A DNA stretch of 64,000 nucleotides, from NCBI RefSeq assembly GCF_006517815.1, contig NZ_CP041198.1:3100001-3164000 (forward strand), in the 5' to 3' direction. Origin of the DNA: Pseudarthrobacter sp. NIBRBAC000502770. GTDB taxonomy: Bacteria > Actinomycetota > Actinomycetes > Actinomycetales > Micrococcaceae. The translations under genes were made by a program, and so were the position numbers. The first letter of the stretch is position 1; every line of letters begins with the position of its first letter. The notes beneath the pieces were generated by a model. That model had not been told where the DNA came from. It saw only the letters and a program-made list of their open reading frames with translations, and ran no database searches. This document shows positions 43,611-51,603 of this stretch, piece by piece.

Positions 43611-45056
43611 ATGGCGAACCCCAGCCCCGGAAATTCGATCACCCTGCGCGTGGAAGCACCGTCAAGCTTCAGCGCCACCAGCGAGCTCGCCGCAGCCGTG
43701 GGAGCTGCCGGCGCCGCGATCACCGCCCTTGACGTCACCGAGTCCCACCACGAGACCCTGGTGGTTGACGTCACCTGCAACACCACCGATGACGCGCACG
43801 CCGCCCGCGTCAAGGACGCCCTCAACGCGCTCGACGGCGTCACGGTCCAGCACGTCTCGGACCGCACCTTCCTGATGCACCTGGGCGGCAAGCTCGAGGT
43901 GGTCCCAAAGGTCCCCCTGCGCAACCGTGACGACCTCTCCCGGGCCTACACCCCCGGCGTCGCCCGCGTCTGCCTGGCCATCGCGGAGGACCCCGCCGCC
44001 GCCCGCAACCTGACCGTCAAGCGCAACACGGTGGCCGTGGTCACCGACGGATCGGCGGTGCTGGGCCTGGGCAACATCGGCCCCGCCGCGGCCCTTCCGG
44101 TCATGGAGGGCAAAGCCGCCCTGTTCAAGCAGTTCGCCAACGTCGACGCCTGGCCCGTCTGCCTGGACACCCAGGACACGGAGGAAATCATCCGCACCGT
44201 CAAGCTCCTGGCACCGGTCTTCGGCGGCGTAAACCTGGAGGACATCGCCGCGCCCCGCTGCTTCGAGATCGAGGCCCGCCTGCGCGAGGAACTGGACATC
44301 CCGGTCTTCCACGACGACCAGCACGGCACGGCCATCGTGACCCTCGCTGCCCTGGTCAACGCCCTGCGCGTGGTGGACAAGAAGATCGCGGACGTGAGGA
44401 TCGTGGTGTCCGGGGTCGGCGCCGCCGGCTCTGCCATCATCCAGCTGCTCAAGGCCCAGGGCGCCCGGCACATTGTGGCCGCGGGCCGCTCCGGCGCCAT
44501 CCACAAGGGTGAGGCGTACAACGATCCGCACCGCACCTGGATCGCGGAAAACACCAACCAGGAAGGGTTCGCCGGCACCCTGCACCAGGCCTTGGTGGGT
44601 GCTGATGTCTTCATCGGCGTCTCCGCCCCGAACATCCTGGAGGAGGAACACATCGCCTCCATGGCAAAGGACGCCATCGTCTTCGCCATGGCCAACCCCA
44701 CCCCCGAGGTGGACCCCGCCGTCGCATCCCGGCACGCCGCCGTCGTGGCCACCGGCCGCAGCGACTTCCCCAACCAGATCAACAACGTCCTGGCCTTCCC
44801 CGGCCTTTTCCGCGGACTCCTCGACGTGGGGGCAAGCGACATCACCCCGGAAATGCTCGTGGCCGCCGCGGAAGCAATCGCCAACCGGGTGAATGATAAT
44901 GAGCTCAATGCCAGCTACATCATCCCCAGCATCTTCGACCCGCACGTGACCGCCAACGTCGCGGCAGCCGTCGCGGCCGCGGCTCACGCCTCAAACGTGG
45001 CAACGGCTGCCGGACCGGCCGATTCCGCCGCGGAGCCAGCACTGGCCTCCGCCTGA
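43611..45056 (+). CDS. NAD-dependent malic enzyme with N-terminal ACT domain
   Basis: Oxidatively decarboxylates malate to pyruvate, 481 aa. Residues 10-80 form an ACT-like regulatory domain (ITLRVEAPSSFSAT... ETLVVDVTC). The catalytic part has LSRAYTPGVARVCLAI, NTVAVVTDGSAVLGLGNIGP, the metal/substrate site VFHDDQHGTAIV, and a Rossmann site IVVSGVGAAGSAI. AGGAGG precedes the ATG at 43611. First gene of the operon malic enzyme-aceB-DUF6986-ureidoglycine aminohydrolase; it returns malate made from glyoxylate to pyruvate. Confidence 0.93.
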   Translation: MANPSPGNSITLRVEAPSSFSATSELAAAVGAAGAAITALDVTESHHETLVVDVTCNTTDDAHAARVKDALNALDGVTVQHVSDRTFLMHLGGKLEVVPKVPLRNRDDLSRAYTPGVARVCLAIAEDPAAARNLTVKRNTVAVVTDGSAVLGLGNIGPAAALPVMEGKAALFKQFANVDAWPVCLDTQDTEEIIRTVKLLAPVFGGVNLEDIAAPRCFEIEARLREELDIPVFHDDQHGTAIVTLAALVNALRVVDKKIADVRIVVSGVGAAGSAIIQLLKAQGARHIVAAGRSGAIHKGEAYNDPHRTWIAENTNQEGFAGTLHQALVGADVFIGVSAPNILEEEHIASMAKDAIVFAMANPTPEVDPAVASRHAAVVATGRSDFPNQINNVLAFPGLFRGLLDVGASDITPEMLVAAAEAIANRVNDNELNASYIIPSIFDPHVTANVAAAVAAAAHASNVATAAGPADSAAEPALASA

Positions 45057-45090
45057 CCGCCCGACTTCCAGCCTAAGGAAAGGACCAGAA

Positions 45091-46689
45091 ATGGCCATCA
45101 CCGTCACAGATCCCCGGCCGATCGACCGCGCAGAGGAGATCCTCACCCCCAAGGCACTGGCCTTCGTGGAGGAACTCCACAACCGGTTCGCCGGCACCCG
45201 CAACGAGCTCCTGGCAGCCCGTGCCGTCAAGCGGCAGCGGGTGGCGGAAACGGGCAAGCTCGACTTCCTGCCGGAGACGCAGGACGTGCGCGACGGCGAC
45301 TGGAAGGTTGCGCCGGCACCGGCAGCTTTGCAGGACCGCCGGGTGGAAATGACCGGCCCCGCCTCGCCGGCCAAGATGGCCATCAACGCCCTGAACTCCG
45401 GCGCCAAGGTGTGGCTGGCGGACCTCGAGGACGCCAGCACGCCCACCTGGGCCAATGTCATCGATGCCATCCTCAACCTCCGCGACGCCGCCCAGGGCAC
45501 GCTCAGCTACACCTCGGAGGAAGGCAAGGAGTACCGGCTCCGCACCGACGCGCCGCTCGCCGTCGTGGTGGCCCGGCCCCGCGGCTGGCACATGCAGGAG
45601 AAGCACCTGCTGGTGAACGGTGAACCCGCGGTGGGTGCGCTGGTGGACTTTGGCCTGCACTTCTTCCACATCGCCAAGCAGCTGGTCCTCAACGGGCAGG
45701 GGCCGTACTACTACCTGCCCAAGATGGAGAGCCACCTCGAAGCGCGGCTCTGGAACAACGTGTTCGTGTTCGCGCAGGACTTCCTCGGCCTGAACCAGGG
45801 CACCATCCGCGCCACGGTGCTGATCGAGACCATCCCGGCCGCCTTCGAGATGGACGAGATCCTGTACGAACTGCGGGACCACGCCTCCGGCCTGAACGCC
45901 GGCCGCTGGGACTACCTGTTCAGCATCATCAAGTACTTCCGCGATGCCGGTGAGGAGTTCGTCCTGCCGGACCGCGCCTCCGTGGCGATGACCGCCCCCT
46001 TCATGCGCGCCTACACCGAACTCCTGGTCAAGACCTGCCACCGGCGCGGCGCCTTTGCCATGGGCGGCATGGCCGCGGTCATCCCCAACCGCCGCCACCC
46101 CGAGGTCACCGAAGCGGCGTTTGAAAAGGTCCGCGCGGACAAGACCCGCGAGGCCAACGACGGCTTCGACGGTTCCTGGGTTGCCCACCCGGACCTGGTC
46201 CCCACCTGCCGCGAAGTCTTCGACTCCGTCCTGGGTGACAAGCCCAACCAGGTGGACAAGCAGCGCCCCGAGGTTTCAGTTACCGCGGAGCAGCTGCTGG
46301 ACGTCCAGTCCGCCGGGGGCCAGGTCACCGAGGCCGGCCTGCGCCTGAACCTCTACGTAGCCGTCGCCTACACGGCGGTGTGGCTGTCCGGTAACGGCGC
46401 CGTGGCCATCCACAACCTGATGGAGGATGCTGCCACCGCGGAGATCTCCCGTTCCCAGGTATGGCAGCAGATCCGCAACAAGTCCATCCTCGCGGACACG
46501 GGCAACACCGTCACCCGGGAACTGGTGGAACGGATCCTTGGCGAGGAAACGGAACGGCTCCGCACCGAATTCGGCGACGAAGCCTTCCGCCGCTATTACC
46601 AGCCGGCCAGCGAGCTCATCGCTGACATCTGCCTCTCGGACGATTACACCGACTTCCTCACCACGCCTGCCTACGAATTGGTGGGTTGA
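45091..46689 (+). CDS. aceB: Malate synthase A
   Basis: Condenses glyoxylate with acetyl-CoA to malate, 532 aa, the usual length of the A isoform. Motifs are KVWLADLEDASTPTWANV (catalytic Asp), VVARPRGWHMQEKHLLVNG (catalytic Arg), ATVLIETIPAAFEMDEILYEL (metal Glu) and GRWDYLFSIIK. No isocitrate lyase gene is nearby, so its glyoxylate most likely comes from purine/ureide breakdown. It lies 34 bp after malic enzyme and 1 bp before the DUF6986 gene. Confidence 0.97.
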   Translation: MAITVTDPRPIDRAEEILTPKALAFVEELHNRFAGTRNELLAARAVKRQRVAETGKLDFLPETQDVRDGDWKVAPAPAALQDRRVEMTGPASPAKMAINALNSGAKVWLADLEDASTPTWANVIDAILNLRDAAQGTLSYTSEEGKEYRLRTDAPLAVVVARPRGWHMQEKHLLVNGEPAVGALVDFGLHFFHIAKQLVLNGQGPYYYLPKMESHLEARLWNNVFVFAQDFLGLNQGTIRATVLIETIPAAFEMDEILYELRDHASGLNAGRWDYLFSIIKYFRDAGEEFVLPDRASVAMTAPFMRAYTELLVKTCHRRGAFAMGGMAAVIPNRRHPEVTEAAFEKVRADKTREANDGFDGSWVAHPDLVPTCREVFDSVLGDKPNQVDKQRPEVSVTAEQLLDVQSAGGQVTEAGLRLNLYVAVAYTAVWLSGNGAVAIHNLMEDAATAEISRSQVWQQIRNKSILADTGNTVTRELVERILGEETERLRTEFGDEAFRRYYQPASELIADICLSDDYTDFLTTPAYELVG

Positions 46690-46690
46690 G

Positions 46691-47965
46691 ATGGAAGCAC
46701 CAAAATCCTCCCTTTCAGCCGCGGACTTCGCGCACATTGACGGGCAGCTTGCTGCCACCGACCGGCTGCTGGAACAGAACTACCCGGGCGACGACGGCTC
46801 CCGCCAGCCCGTGCACACGGTGTACGTGCCCGCGGACCGGTTCACGCCGTCGCTCGCGGCCGACTGGGGCGCCCAGGCGATCGCGACGGCGGAAGCCCAC
46901 GGCGGCCTGGAAACACTGGGCCGGCTCTTGGGCCAGGACGCCGGGCTCGCCGAAGCCGTGGCGGGCCGGGTCCAGGCAAAACTCCGGACGGAACCGATCG
47001 AGGACCTGCGCCTCGACTTCGAGGACGGCTTCGGGGACAGGGGCGACGACGCCGAGGACGCCACCGCGGTTGCCGCGGCGTCCGCGGTGGCGCAGGCCGC
47101 CGCTGCCGGCTCCGCTCCCCCGTTCATCGGCATCCGCTTCAAGTGCTTCGAGGCTCCCACCCGGGCCCGCGGCCTGCGGACCCTCGACCTGTTCGTCTCC
47201 GGCCTGGCCGCGGCCGGCGAATTGCCGGAGGGCCTGGTCCTGACCCTCCCCAAGGTCACCACCGTGGCGCAGGTTCAGGCCATGGACTATGCGGTCTCCC
47301 GGCTCGAGGACGTCCATAGCCTTCCTGCGGGACGGCTGCGGTTCGAGGTCCAGGTGGAGACGCCGCAGCTGATCCTCGGCCCGGAAGGAACCTCTCCGGT
47401 AGCGCAACTGCCGCATGCCGTGCCCGGGCGGATCAGCGGGCTGCACTACGGCACCTACGACTACTCGGCTTCGCTGCAGATCTCCGCGGAGTACCAGTCC
47501 ATGGAGCATCCGGTGGCGGACTTCGCCAAGGAGGTCATGCAGCTGGCCGTGGCAGGCACCGGCGTCCGGCTTTCCGACGGCTCCACCAACATCATCCCGG
47601 TGGGCGACAACGTGGAGAACGCCTGGCAGCTGCATGGGCGCCTGGTCCGAAGGTCGCTGGAACGCGGCTACTACCAGGGCTGGGACCTGCACCCGGCCCA
47701 GCTGCCCAGCCGGTTCGCCGCCACCTATGCGTTCTACCGCGAAGGCCTGCCAGCTGCCGCTGCCCGCCTGCGCAACTATGTGGAGCGGACCGAAGGCGGC
47801 GTCCTGGACGAACCCGCCACCGCCCGGGCCCTGGCCGCATTCGTCCTGCGCGGCGTCCAGTGCGGGGCAGTCGGCGCCGAGGAAGTCCAGGCGCTTGCCG
47901 GCGTCGGACTTCCCCAACTCACCGCCCTGGCCCACCCGCGGCTCGCCACCACCTCCAATTCCTAG
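46691..47965 (+). CDS. DUF6986 family protein (aldolase/citrate-lyase-like)
   Basis: A 424-aa protein related to the HpcH/HpaI and CitE TIM-barrel superfamily. The acidic RLDFEDGFGDRGDDAEDATA, FKCFEAPTRARGLRTLDLF, EVQVETPQLILG and GLHYGTYDYSASL segments look like the phosphate/metal and CoA-acid binding loops of such lyases. The ATG at 46691 comes 1 bp after the aceB stop. Its constant setting between malate synthase and ureidoglycine aminohydrolase points to glyoxylate or ureide metabolism. The reaction is not known to me. Confidence 0.75.
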   Translation: MEAPKSSLSAADFAHIDGQLAATDRLLEQNYPGDDGSRQPVHTVYVPADRFTPSLAADWGAQAIATAEAHGGLETLGRLLGQDAGLAEAVAGRVQAKLRTEPIEDLRLDFEDGFGDRGDDAEDATAVAAASAVAQAAAAGSAPPFIGIRFKCFEAPTRARGLRTLDLFVSGLAAAGELPEGLVLTLPKVTTVAQVQAMDYAVSRLEDVHSLPAGRLRFEVQVETPQLILGPEGTSPVAQLPHAVPGRISGLHYGTYDYSASLQISAEYQSMEHPVADFAKEVMQLAVAGTGVRLSDGSTNIIPVGDNVENAWQLHGRLVRRSLERGYYQGWDLHPAQLPSRFAATYAFYREGLPAAAARLRNYVERTEGGVLDEPATARALAAFVLRGVQCGAVGAEEVQALAGVGLPQLTALAHPRLATTSNS

Positions 47966-47982
47966 CCAAAGGATCCCTTTCA

Positions 47983-48795
47983 ATGGGCAAGTACTACTCC
48001 CCCACCGGCGGACTCCCGCCGCAGACCCACCTGACCACGGAGCGCGCCATCGTCACCGAGGCGTACACGGTGATCCCGAAAGGTGTGATGACGGACATCG
48101 TCACGTCCAACCTGCCGGGCTTTTCAAACACCCGGTCCTGGATCATCGCCCGCCCCATCTCCGGCTTCGCCACCACCTTCTCCCAGCTGATCGTGGAAAT
48201 CGGCCCGGGCGGAGGAGCCCCGAAGGCCGAATTCGAGGCCGGCGTCGAAGGCGTCATCTTCGTCACCCGCGGCAAGGTCAACCTCACCCTCGACGGTGAA
48301 CTGCACCCGCTGGAGGAAGGCGGCTACGCCTACCTCGCTGCGGGTTCGGAATGGGGCCTGGAAAACGTCTCTGACGACGTGGTGTCCTTCCACTGGATCC
48401 GCAAGGCCTACGAGCGGCTGGAGGGGTACGAGGCCAAGTCCTTCGTCACGAACGAAAAGGACATCGAGCCCACGTCCATGCCGGACACCAACGACGTGTG
48501 GAAGACCACGCGGTTCACGGACTCTAATGACCTGGCCCACGACATGCAGGTGAACATCGTGACGTTCCAGCCCGGCGGCGTCATCCCGTTCCCGGAAACC
48601 CACGTCATGGAGCACGGCCTGTACGTCCTGGAGGGCAAGGCCATGTACCTGCTGAACAACGACTGGGTGGAGGTGGAGGCCGGTGACTTCATGTGGCTGC
48701 GGGCCTTCTGCCCGCAGGCCTGCTACGCGGGCGGCCCGGGCGAGTTCCGCTACCTGCTCTACAAGGACATGAACCGCCAGGTGAAGCTCACCTAG
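47983..48795 (+). CDS. allE: (S)-ureidoglycine aminohydrolase, bicupin
   Basis: Mn-dependent cupin enzyme of ureide breakdown that releases ammonia from (S)-ureidoglycine to give ureidoglycolate, 270 aa. Two cupin domains are seen. The N-terminal one has GVEGVIFVTRGKVNLTLDGE. The C-terminal one has FPETHVMEHGLYVLEGKAMYLLN, with the metal ligands Glu, His and His, and the end YRYLLYKDMNRQ-like stretch (EFRYLLYKDMNRQVKL). The ATG at 47983 is preceded by AAAGGA. It implies that allantoate amidohydrolase is encoded elsewhere. Confidence 0.92.
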   Translation: MGKYYSPTGGLPPQTHLTTERAIVTEAYTVIPKGVMTDIVTSNLPGFSNTRSWIIARPISGFATTFSQLIVEIGPGGGAPKAEFEAGVEGVIFVTRGKVNLTLDGELHPLEEGGYAYLAAGSEWGLENVSDDVVSFHWIRKAYERLEGYEAKSFVTNEKDIEPTSMPDTNDVWKTTRFTDSNDLAHDMQVNIVTFQPGGVIPFPETHVMEHGLYVLEGKAMYLLNNDWVEVEAGDFMWLRAFCPQACYAGGPGEFRYLLYKDMNRQVKLT

Positions 48796-48810
48796 GCGCT
48801 TTCCGCCTAC

Positions 48811-48860
48811 AACAGCACAGAGGCCGTTATGGGAATCCATAACGGCCTCTGTTGTGCTTT
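48811..48860. terminator. Bidirectional terminator after ureidoglycine aminohydrolase
   Basis: CAGAGGCCGTTATGG (48818-48832) pairs with CCATAACGGCCTCTG (48837-48851), loop GAAT, then a T-rich tail (TTGTGCTTTT). It lies between two convergent genes. Confidence 0.9.
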
Positions 48861-48863
48861 TGG

Positions 48864-50045
48864 TCAGGCGGCGGGGTTCAGGACCACCTTGATGCAGCCG
48901 TCTTCCTTCTTCTGGAACTTCTCGTACAGGGCGGGCGCACCGTCGAGGTTGGACCGGTGGGTGACCAGGTCCATGACGCCCAGCGGGTCGGCGTCGTCCT
49001 CCACGAGGGGAAGGATGTCATCGGTCCAGCGCCGCACGTTGCACTGCCCCATGCGCACCTGGAGTTGCTTGTCGAACATGGTGAGCAGCGGCATCGGGCT
49101 GGCCGTACCGCCGTACACCCCGCTCAGGGACAAGGTGCCGCCGCGTCGCACCGCGTCAACGGAAGCGTGCAGCGCTGCCAGCCGGTCCACGCCGCCGGTC
49201 TCCATCGCCTTCTGGGCCAGCTTGTCCGGCAGGAGGCCCAGCGCCTGGTGGGCGAACCCTGCCACCGGGGAACCATGGGCTTCCATGCCGACGGCGTCAA
49301 CTACCGCGTCGGGGCCGCGCCCACCGGTCATCTCCCGGAGTTCGTCCCCGATGGCCTTGCTGTAATCCAGCGTTTCCACGCCGTGCCGCGCCGCCATCTC
49401 CCGCCGTTCAGCAACCGGGTCGATGCCAATCACCCGGAAACCGCGGTGGACGCCGATGCGGCCCGCGAACTGGCCTACCGGCCCCAGGCCGAACACTGCA
49501 AGAGTGCCTCCCGCCGGGACGTCCGCGTACTCCACGGCCTGCCAGGCGGTGGGGAGGATGTCGGAAAGGAACAGGTAGCGCTCGTCCGGAAGCTCGCTGC
49601 CCACCTTCACCGGTCCGTAGTCGGCGTGCGGCACCCGCAGGTACTCTGCCTGGCCACCCGGGACGGACCCGTACAGCTCGGAGTAGCCGAAGAGCGCTGC
49701 GCCGGACCCCTTTTCCCTGACCTGCGTGGTTTCACACTGGGACTGCAGGCCCTGCGTGCACATGTAGCAGGAGCCGCAGGCGATGTTGAACGGAACCACC
49801 ACGCGGTCGCCCTTTCGCAGGTTGGTGACGCCGCTGCCCACTTCCTCCACGATGCCCATGGGTTCATGGCCAATGACATCGCCCTTGTGCATGTAGGGGC
49901 CCAGGACCTCATAGAGGTGCAGGTCGGAGCCGCAGATTGCGGTGGAGGTGATCCGAACGATCGCGTCCGTAGGTTCGTGGATGAAGGGATCGGGCACTTC
50001 TTCCACGCTTACCGATCGTTTTCCTTGCCACGTCAGTGCTTTCAC
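48864..50045 (-). CDS. Zinc-dependent alcohol dehydrogenase (FdhA-like)
   Basis: Medium-chain dehydrogenase, 393 aa. Catalytic Zn ligands are in AICGSDLH (Cys) and VIGHEPMG (His-Glu). The structural Zn cysteines are in ACGSCYMCTQGLQSQC, and the Rossmann motif is VFGLGPVGQFAGRIG. The long C-terminal loop (GLLPDKLAQKAMETGG) is typical of the glutathione-independent formaldehyde dehydrogenase-like branch. The start is GTG at 50045. The real substrate is unknown. It is convergent with the purine operon and separated from it by a terminator. Confidence 0.92.
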   Translation of the reverse strand: MKALTWQGKRSVSVEEVPDPFIHEPTDAIVRITSTAICGSDLHLYEVLGPYMHKGDVIGHEPMGIVEEVGSGVTNLRKGDRVVVPFNIACGSCYMCTQGLQSQCETTQVREKGSGAALFGYSELYGSVPGGQAEYLRVPHADYGPVKVGSELPDERYLFLSDILPTAWQAVEYADVPAGGTLAVFGLGPVGQFAGRIGVHRGFRVIGIDPVAERREMAARHGVETLDYSKAIGDELREMTGGRGPDAVVDAVGMEAHGSPVAGFAHQALGLLPDKLAQKAMETGGVDRLAALHASVDAVRRGGTLSLSGVYGGTASPMPLLTMFDKQLQVRMGQCNVRRWTDDILPLVEDDADPLGVMDLVTHRSNLDGAPALYEKFQKKEDGCIKVVLNPAA

Positions 50046-50229
50046 AGTCTCCCTTTCGCTTCTGCTGTGCCCGTGGGGGTCTCCCTGGGGCCGGGCAGGG
50101 CACCTGCCGGCACCCTTTCTTCGACGCTATCTGTTTTGACGGAAAAAAGTAAGCATGCTGATTAAAAGGTTGTGGCCCCCACCCAGTGCCCATAGCGTAG
50201 GAGAGTCGGGAAGAAAGAAAGGGAACGCC

Positions 50230-50478
50230 ATGTCGCTCTACCAGCCGGAACCGGTCGAGATCTCCACCCGCATGCGTCCGGGCGAATGGACGGAAGAAAG
50301 CCTCGCGGAACTGGTCAGCACTTACCGGATGCGCATCGAGGAGATGGGGGCACCTGCCGCCGAGGTCGCCACCGATATCGAGCGGAACGACGACGGCTCG
50401 GTCCAGGTCATCGTGTCCTGGACAAAGCCGGCCATCGCCGGCGAGGAGGGGTCCGTGCCGGGCGGACAGCCACTGTAG
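50230..50478 (+). CDS. Small hypothetical protein (82 aa)
   Basis: MSLYQPEPVEISTRMRPGEW, then a helical stretch (ESLAELVSTYRMRIEEMG) and a beta-type end (GSVQVIVSWTKPA). AAAGGGA precedes the ATG at 50230. The family was not recognised. It is acidic, soluble and without a signal. It lies convergent with the frameshifted HAD gene, with stops 10 bp apart. The G/C third-position bias supports a real gene. Confidence 0.6.
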   Translation: MSLYQPEPVEISTRMRPGEWTEESLAELVSTYRMRIEEMGAPAAEVATDIERNDDGSVQVIVSWTKPAIAGEEGSVPGGQPL

Positions 50479-50487
50479 CCCGGAGAT

Positions 50488-51200
50488 CTAGGAGCGCGGC
50501 TCCAGCGGGAGCAGCCGCCCGATGGCACTGGTACCCAGGTTCTGCAGCAGGTGGCGCGGCCCGTCATAGACCTCGACGGCGCCCGCCTCCCGAAGTTCCG
50601 CCGCATGGATTCCCCCGCAGGTGAGCCCAATGGCAGGGATTCCCAGGGCACCCGCTGCCTTCATGTCCCAAACGGCGTCGCCTACGTAAACGGCGTCCGC
50701 AGCGTCCACTCCCACAGCCTTCAGGGCCGCCTCCAGGATATCCGGCGCAGGCTTGCTCTCCTCCGCGTCATTGGCGCTGGTGGCGGCGTCGATGAAGGCG
50801 TCGGCGTCCAGTACGGAGCGCATGACTTCCAGGTCCCGCTGCCGCGCAGAGGAGGCCAGCGCCACGGCAACGCCGCCGGTATGGCACCGGCCCAACAGGT
50901 CCTTGGCCCCGTCCAGGGCGCGCAGCGCTGGCCAGTGCGAGGCGTAGAGTGCGCCGTGGCTGGCCATGATGCCTTCGTCTTCCTCCCGGTCGCGGCCGGA
51001 CGGCAGGAGTTGATCCACCAAACGGGCGCCACCCATGCCCACGAGCCGATGGATGGCCGCCATGGGGACGTCGTGGCCGTACTGGCGGAACGCACCCCAC
51101 CAGGCGACGGTGTGGATGTACGACGAGTCGATCAGCGTCCCGTCGACGTCAAACAGGACCCCCGGCGGGAGCCGCCAGGGGGTGTGGTGGATTCGGCCAT
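50488..51200 (-). pseudogene. HAD-family hydrolase with an apparent one-base frameshift near its start
   Basis: The main frame encodes GVLFDVDGTLIDSSYIHTVAWW (motif I split after the first 14 residues), then ALASSARQRD (motif II Ser region), ESKPAPDI (Lys) and VYVGDAVWDMKAA (motif III), a phosphoglycolate phosphatase-like protein of about 237 aa. No ATG, GTG or TTG exists in that frame before motif I. The ATG at 51200, coupled to the upstream gene as TGATG, reads MAESTTPPGGSRRG and then a TGA shortly after the shift. One extra base in either of two 5-base runs (51159-51163 or 51178-51182) would restore a normal protein. It is either a true lesion, programmed slippage or a sequence error. Confidence 0.75.
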
Positions 51201-51490
51201 CAGCCCACCGCCGCCCGTCGGGCGCCGGGAGCCTTTTTCAGTTTGGCCGCTTCTTCCTTGGGTGAACTGACGGGCCGCACGCGTTCACGGATGACGGACC
51301 CGGCGCCGTCCAGGCTCTTGTCCCGGATCAGGCCCGTACCGGCAATTTCCCGGGCCATGGCAACGCCTGCCACCGCGGCCCGCTTGGTGGGGAAGGTAAC
51401 CGAGATGGCCATCAGGTTCCCGCTTCCGTCCATCATCCTGATCCGGTAACCACCGTCAGGGGCATCCACGAGTTCAAAAAATCCGGCCAT
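51200..51490 (-). CDS. YegP/DUF1508 family protein
   Basis: A 96-aa protein starting MAGFFELVDAPDGGYRIRMM, with the DUF1508 beta-beta-alpha pattern (F-E-L ... G-Y-R-I-R ... G-N-L-M-A-I-S ... Y/F-xxKxxA) followed by a basic tail (PKEEAAKLKKAPGARRAAVG). The ATG at 51490 is chosen over an upstream GTG because GGAGG lies at good distance. It overlaps the HAD gene as TGATG. The function of the family is not defined. Confidence 0.75.
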   Translation of the reverse strand: MAGFFELVDAPDGGYRIRMMDGSGNLMAISVTFPTKRAAVAGVAMAREIAGTGLIRDKSLDGAGSVIRERVRPVSSPKEEAAKLKKAPGARRAAVG

Positions 51491-51549
51491 AACTATCACT
51501 CCTCCGTCAATCACGGCACTGTGCTTGGGAGCACTCCATGAGGTGTTAG

Positions 51550-51561
51550 TAAGTATACTTA
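51550..51561 (-). promoter_or_regulatory. Palindromic -10 element of the YegP-like/HAD unit
   Basis: TAAGTATACTTA is a perfect 12-bp palindrome that contains TATACT on the minus strand, a good -10 element 62 bp before the YegP-like start. Only a weak -35 (TTCTCC) is seen. The symmetry could also serve a regulator, or a divergent -10. Confidence 0.4.
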
Positions 51562-51603
51562 TCTATCCTGCGAAGGAGAAGTTCCAGCCCCCTCCGCGCC
51601 GCC

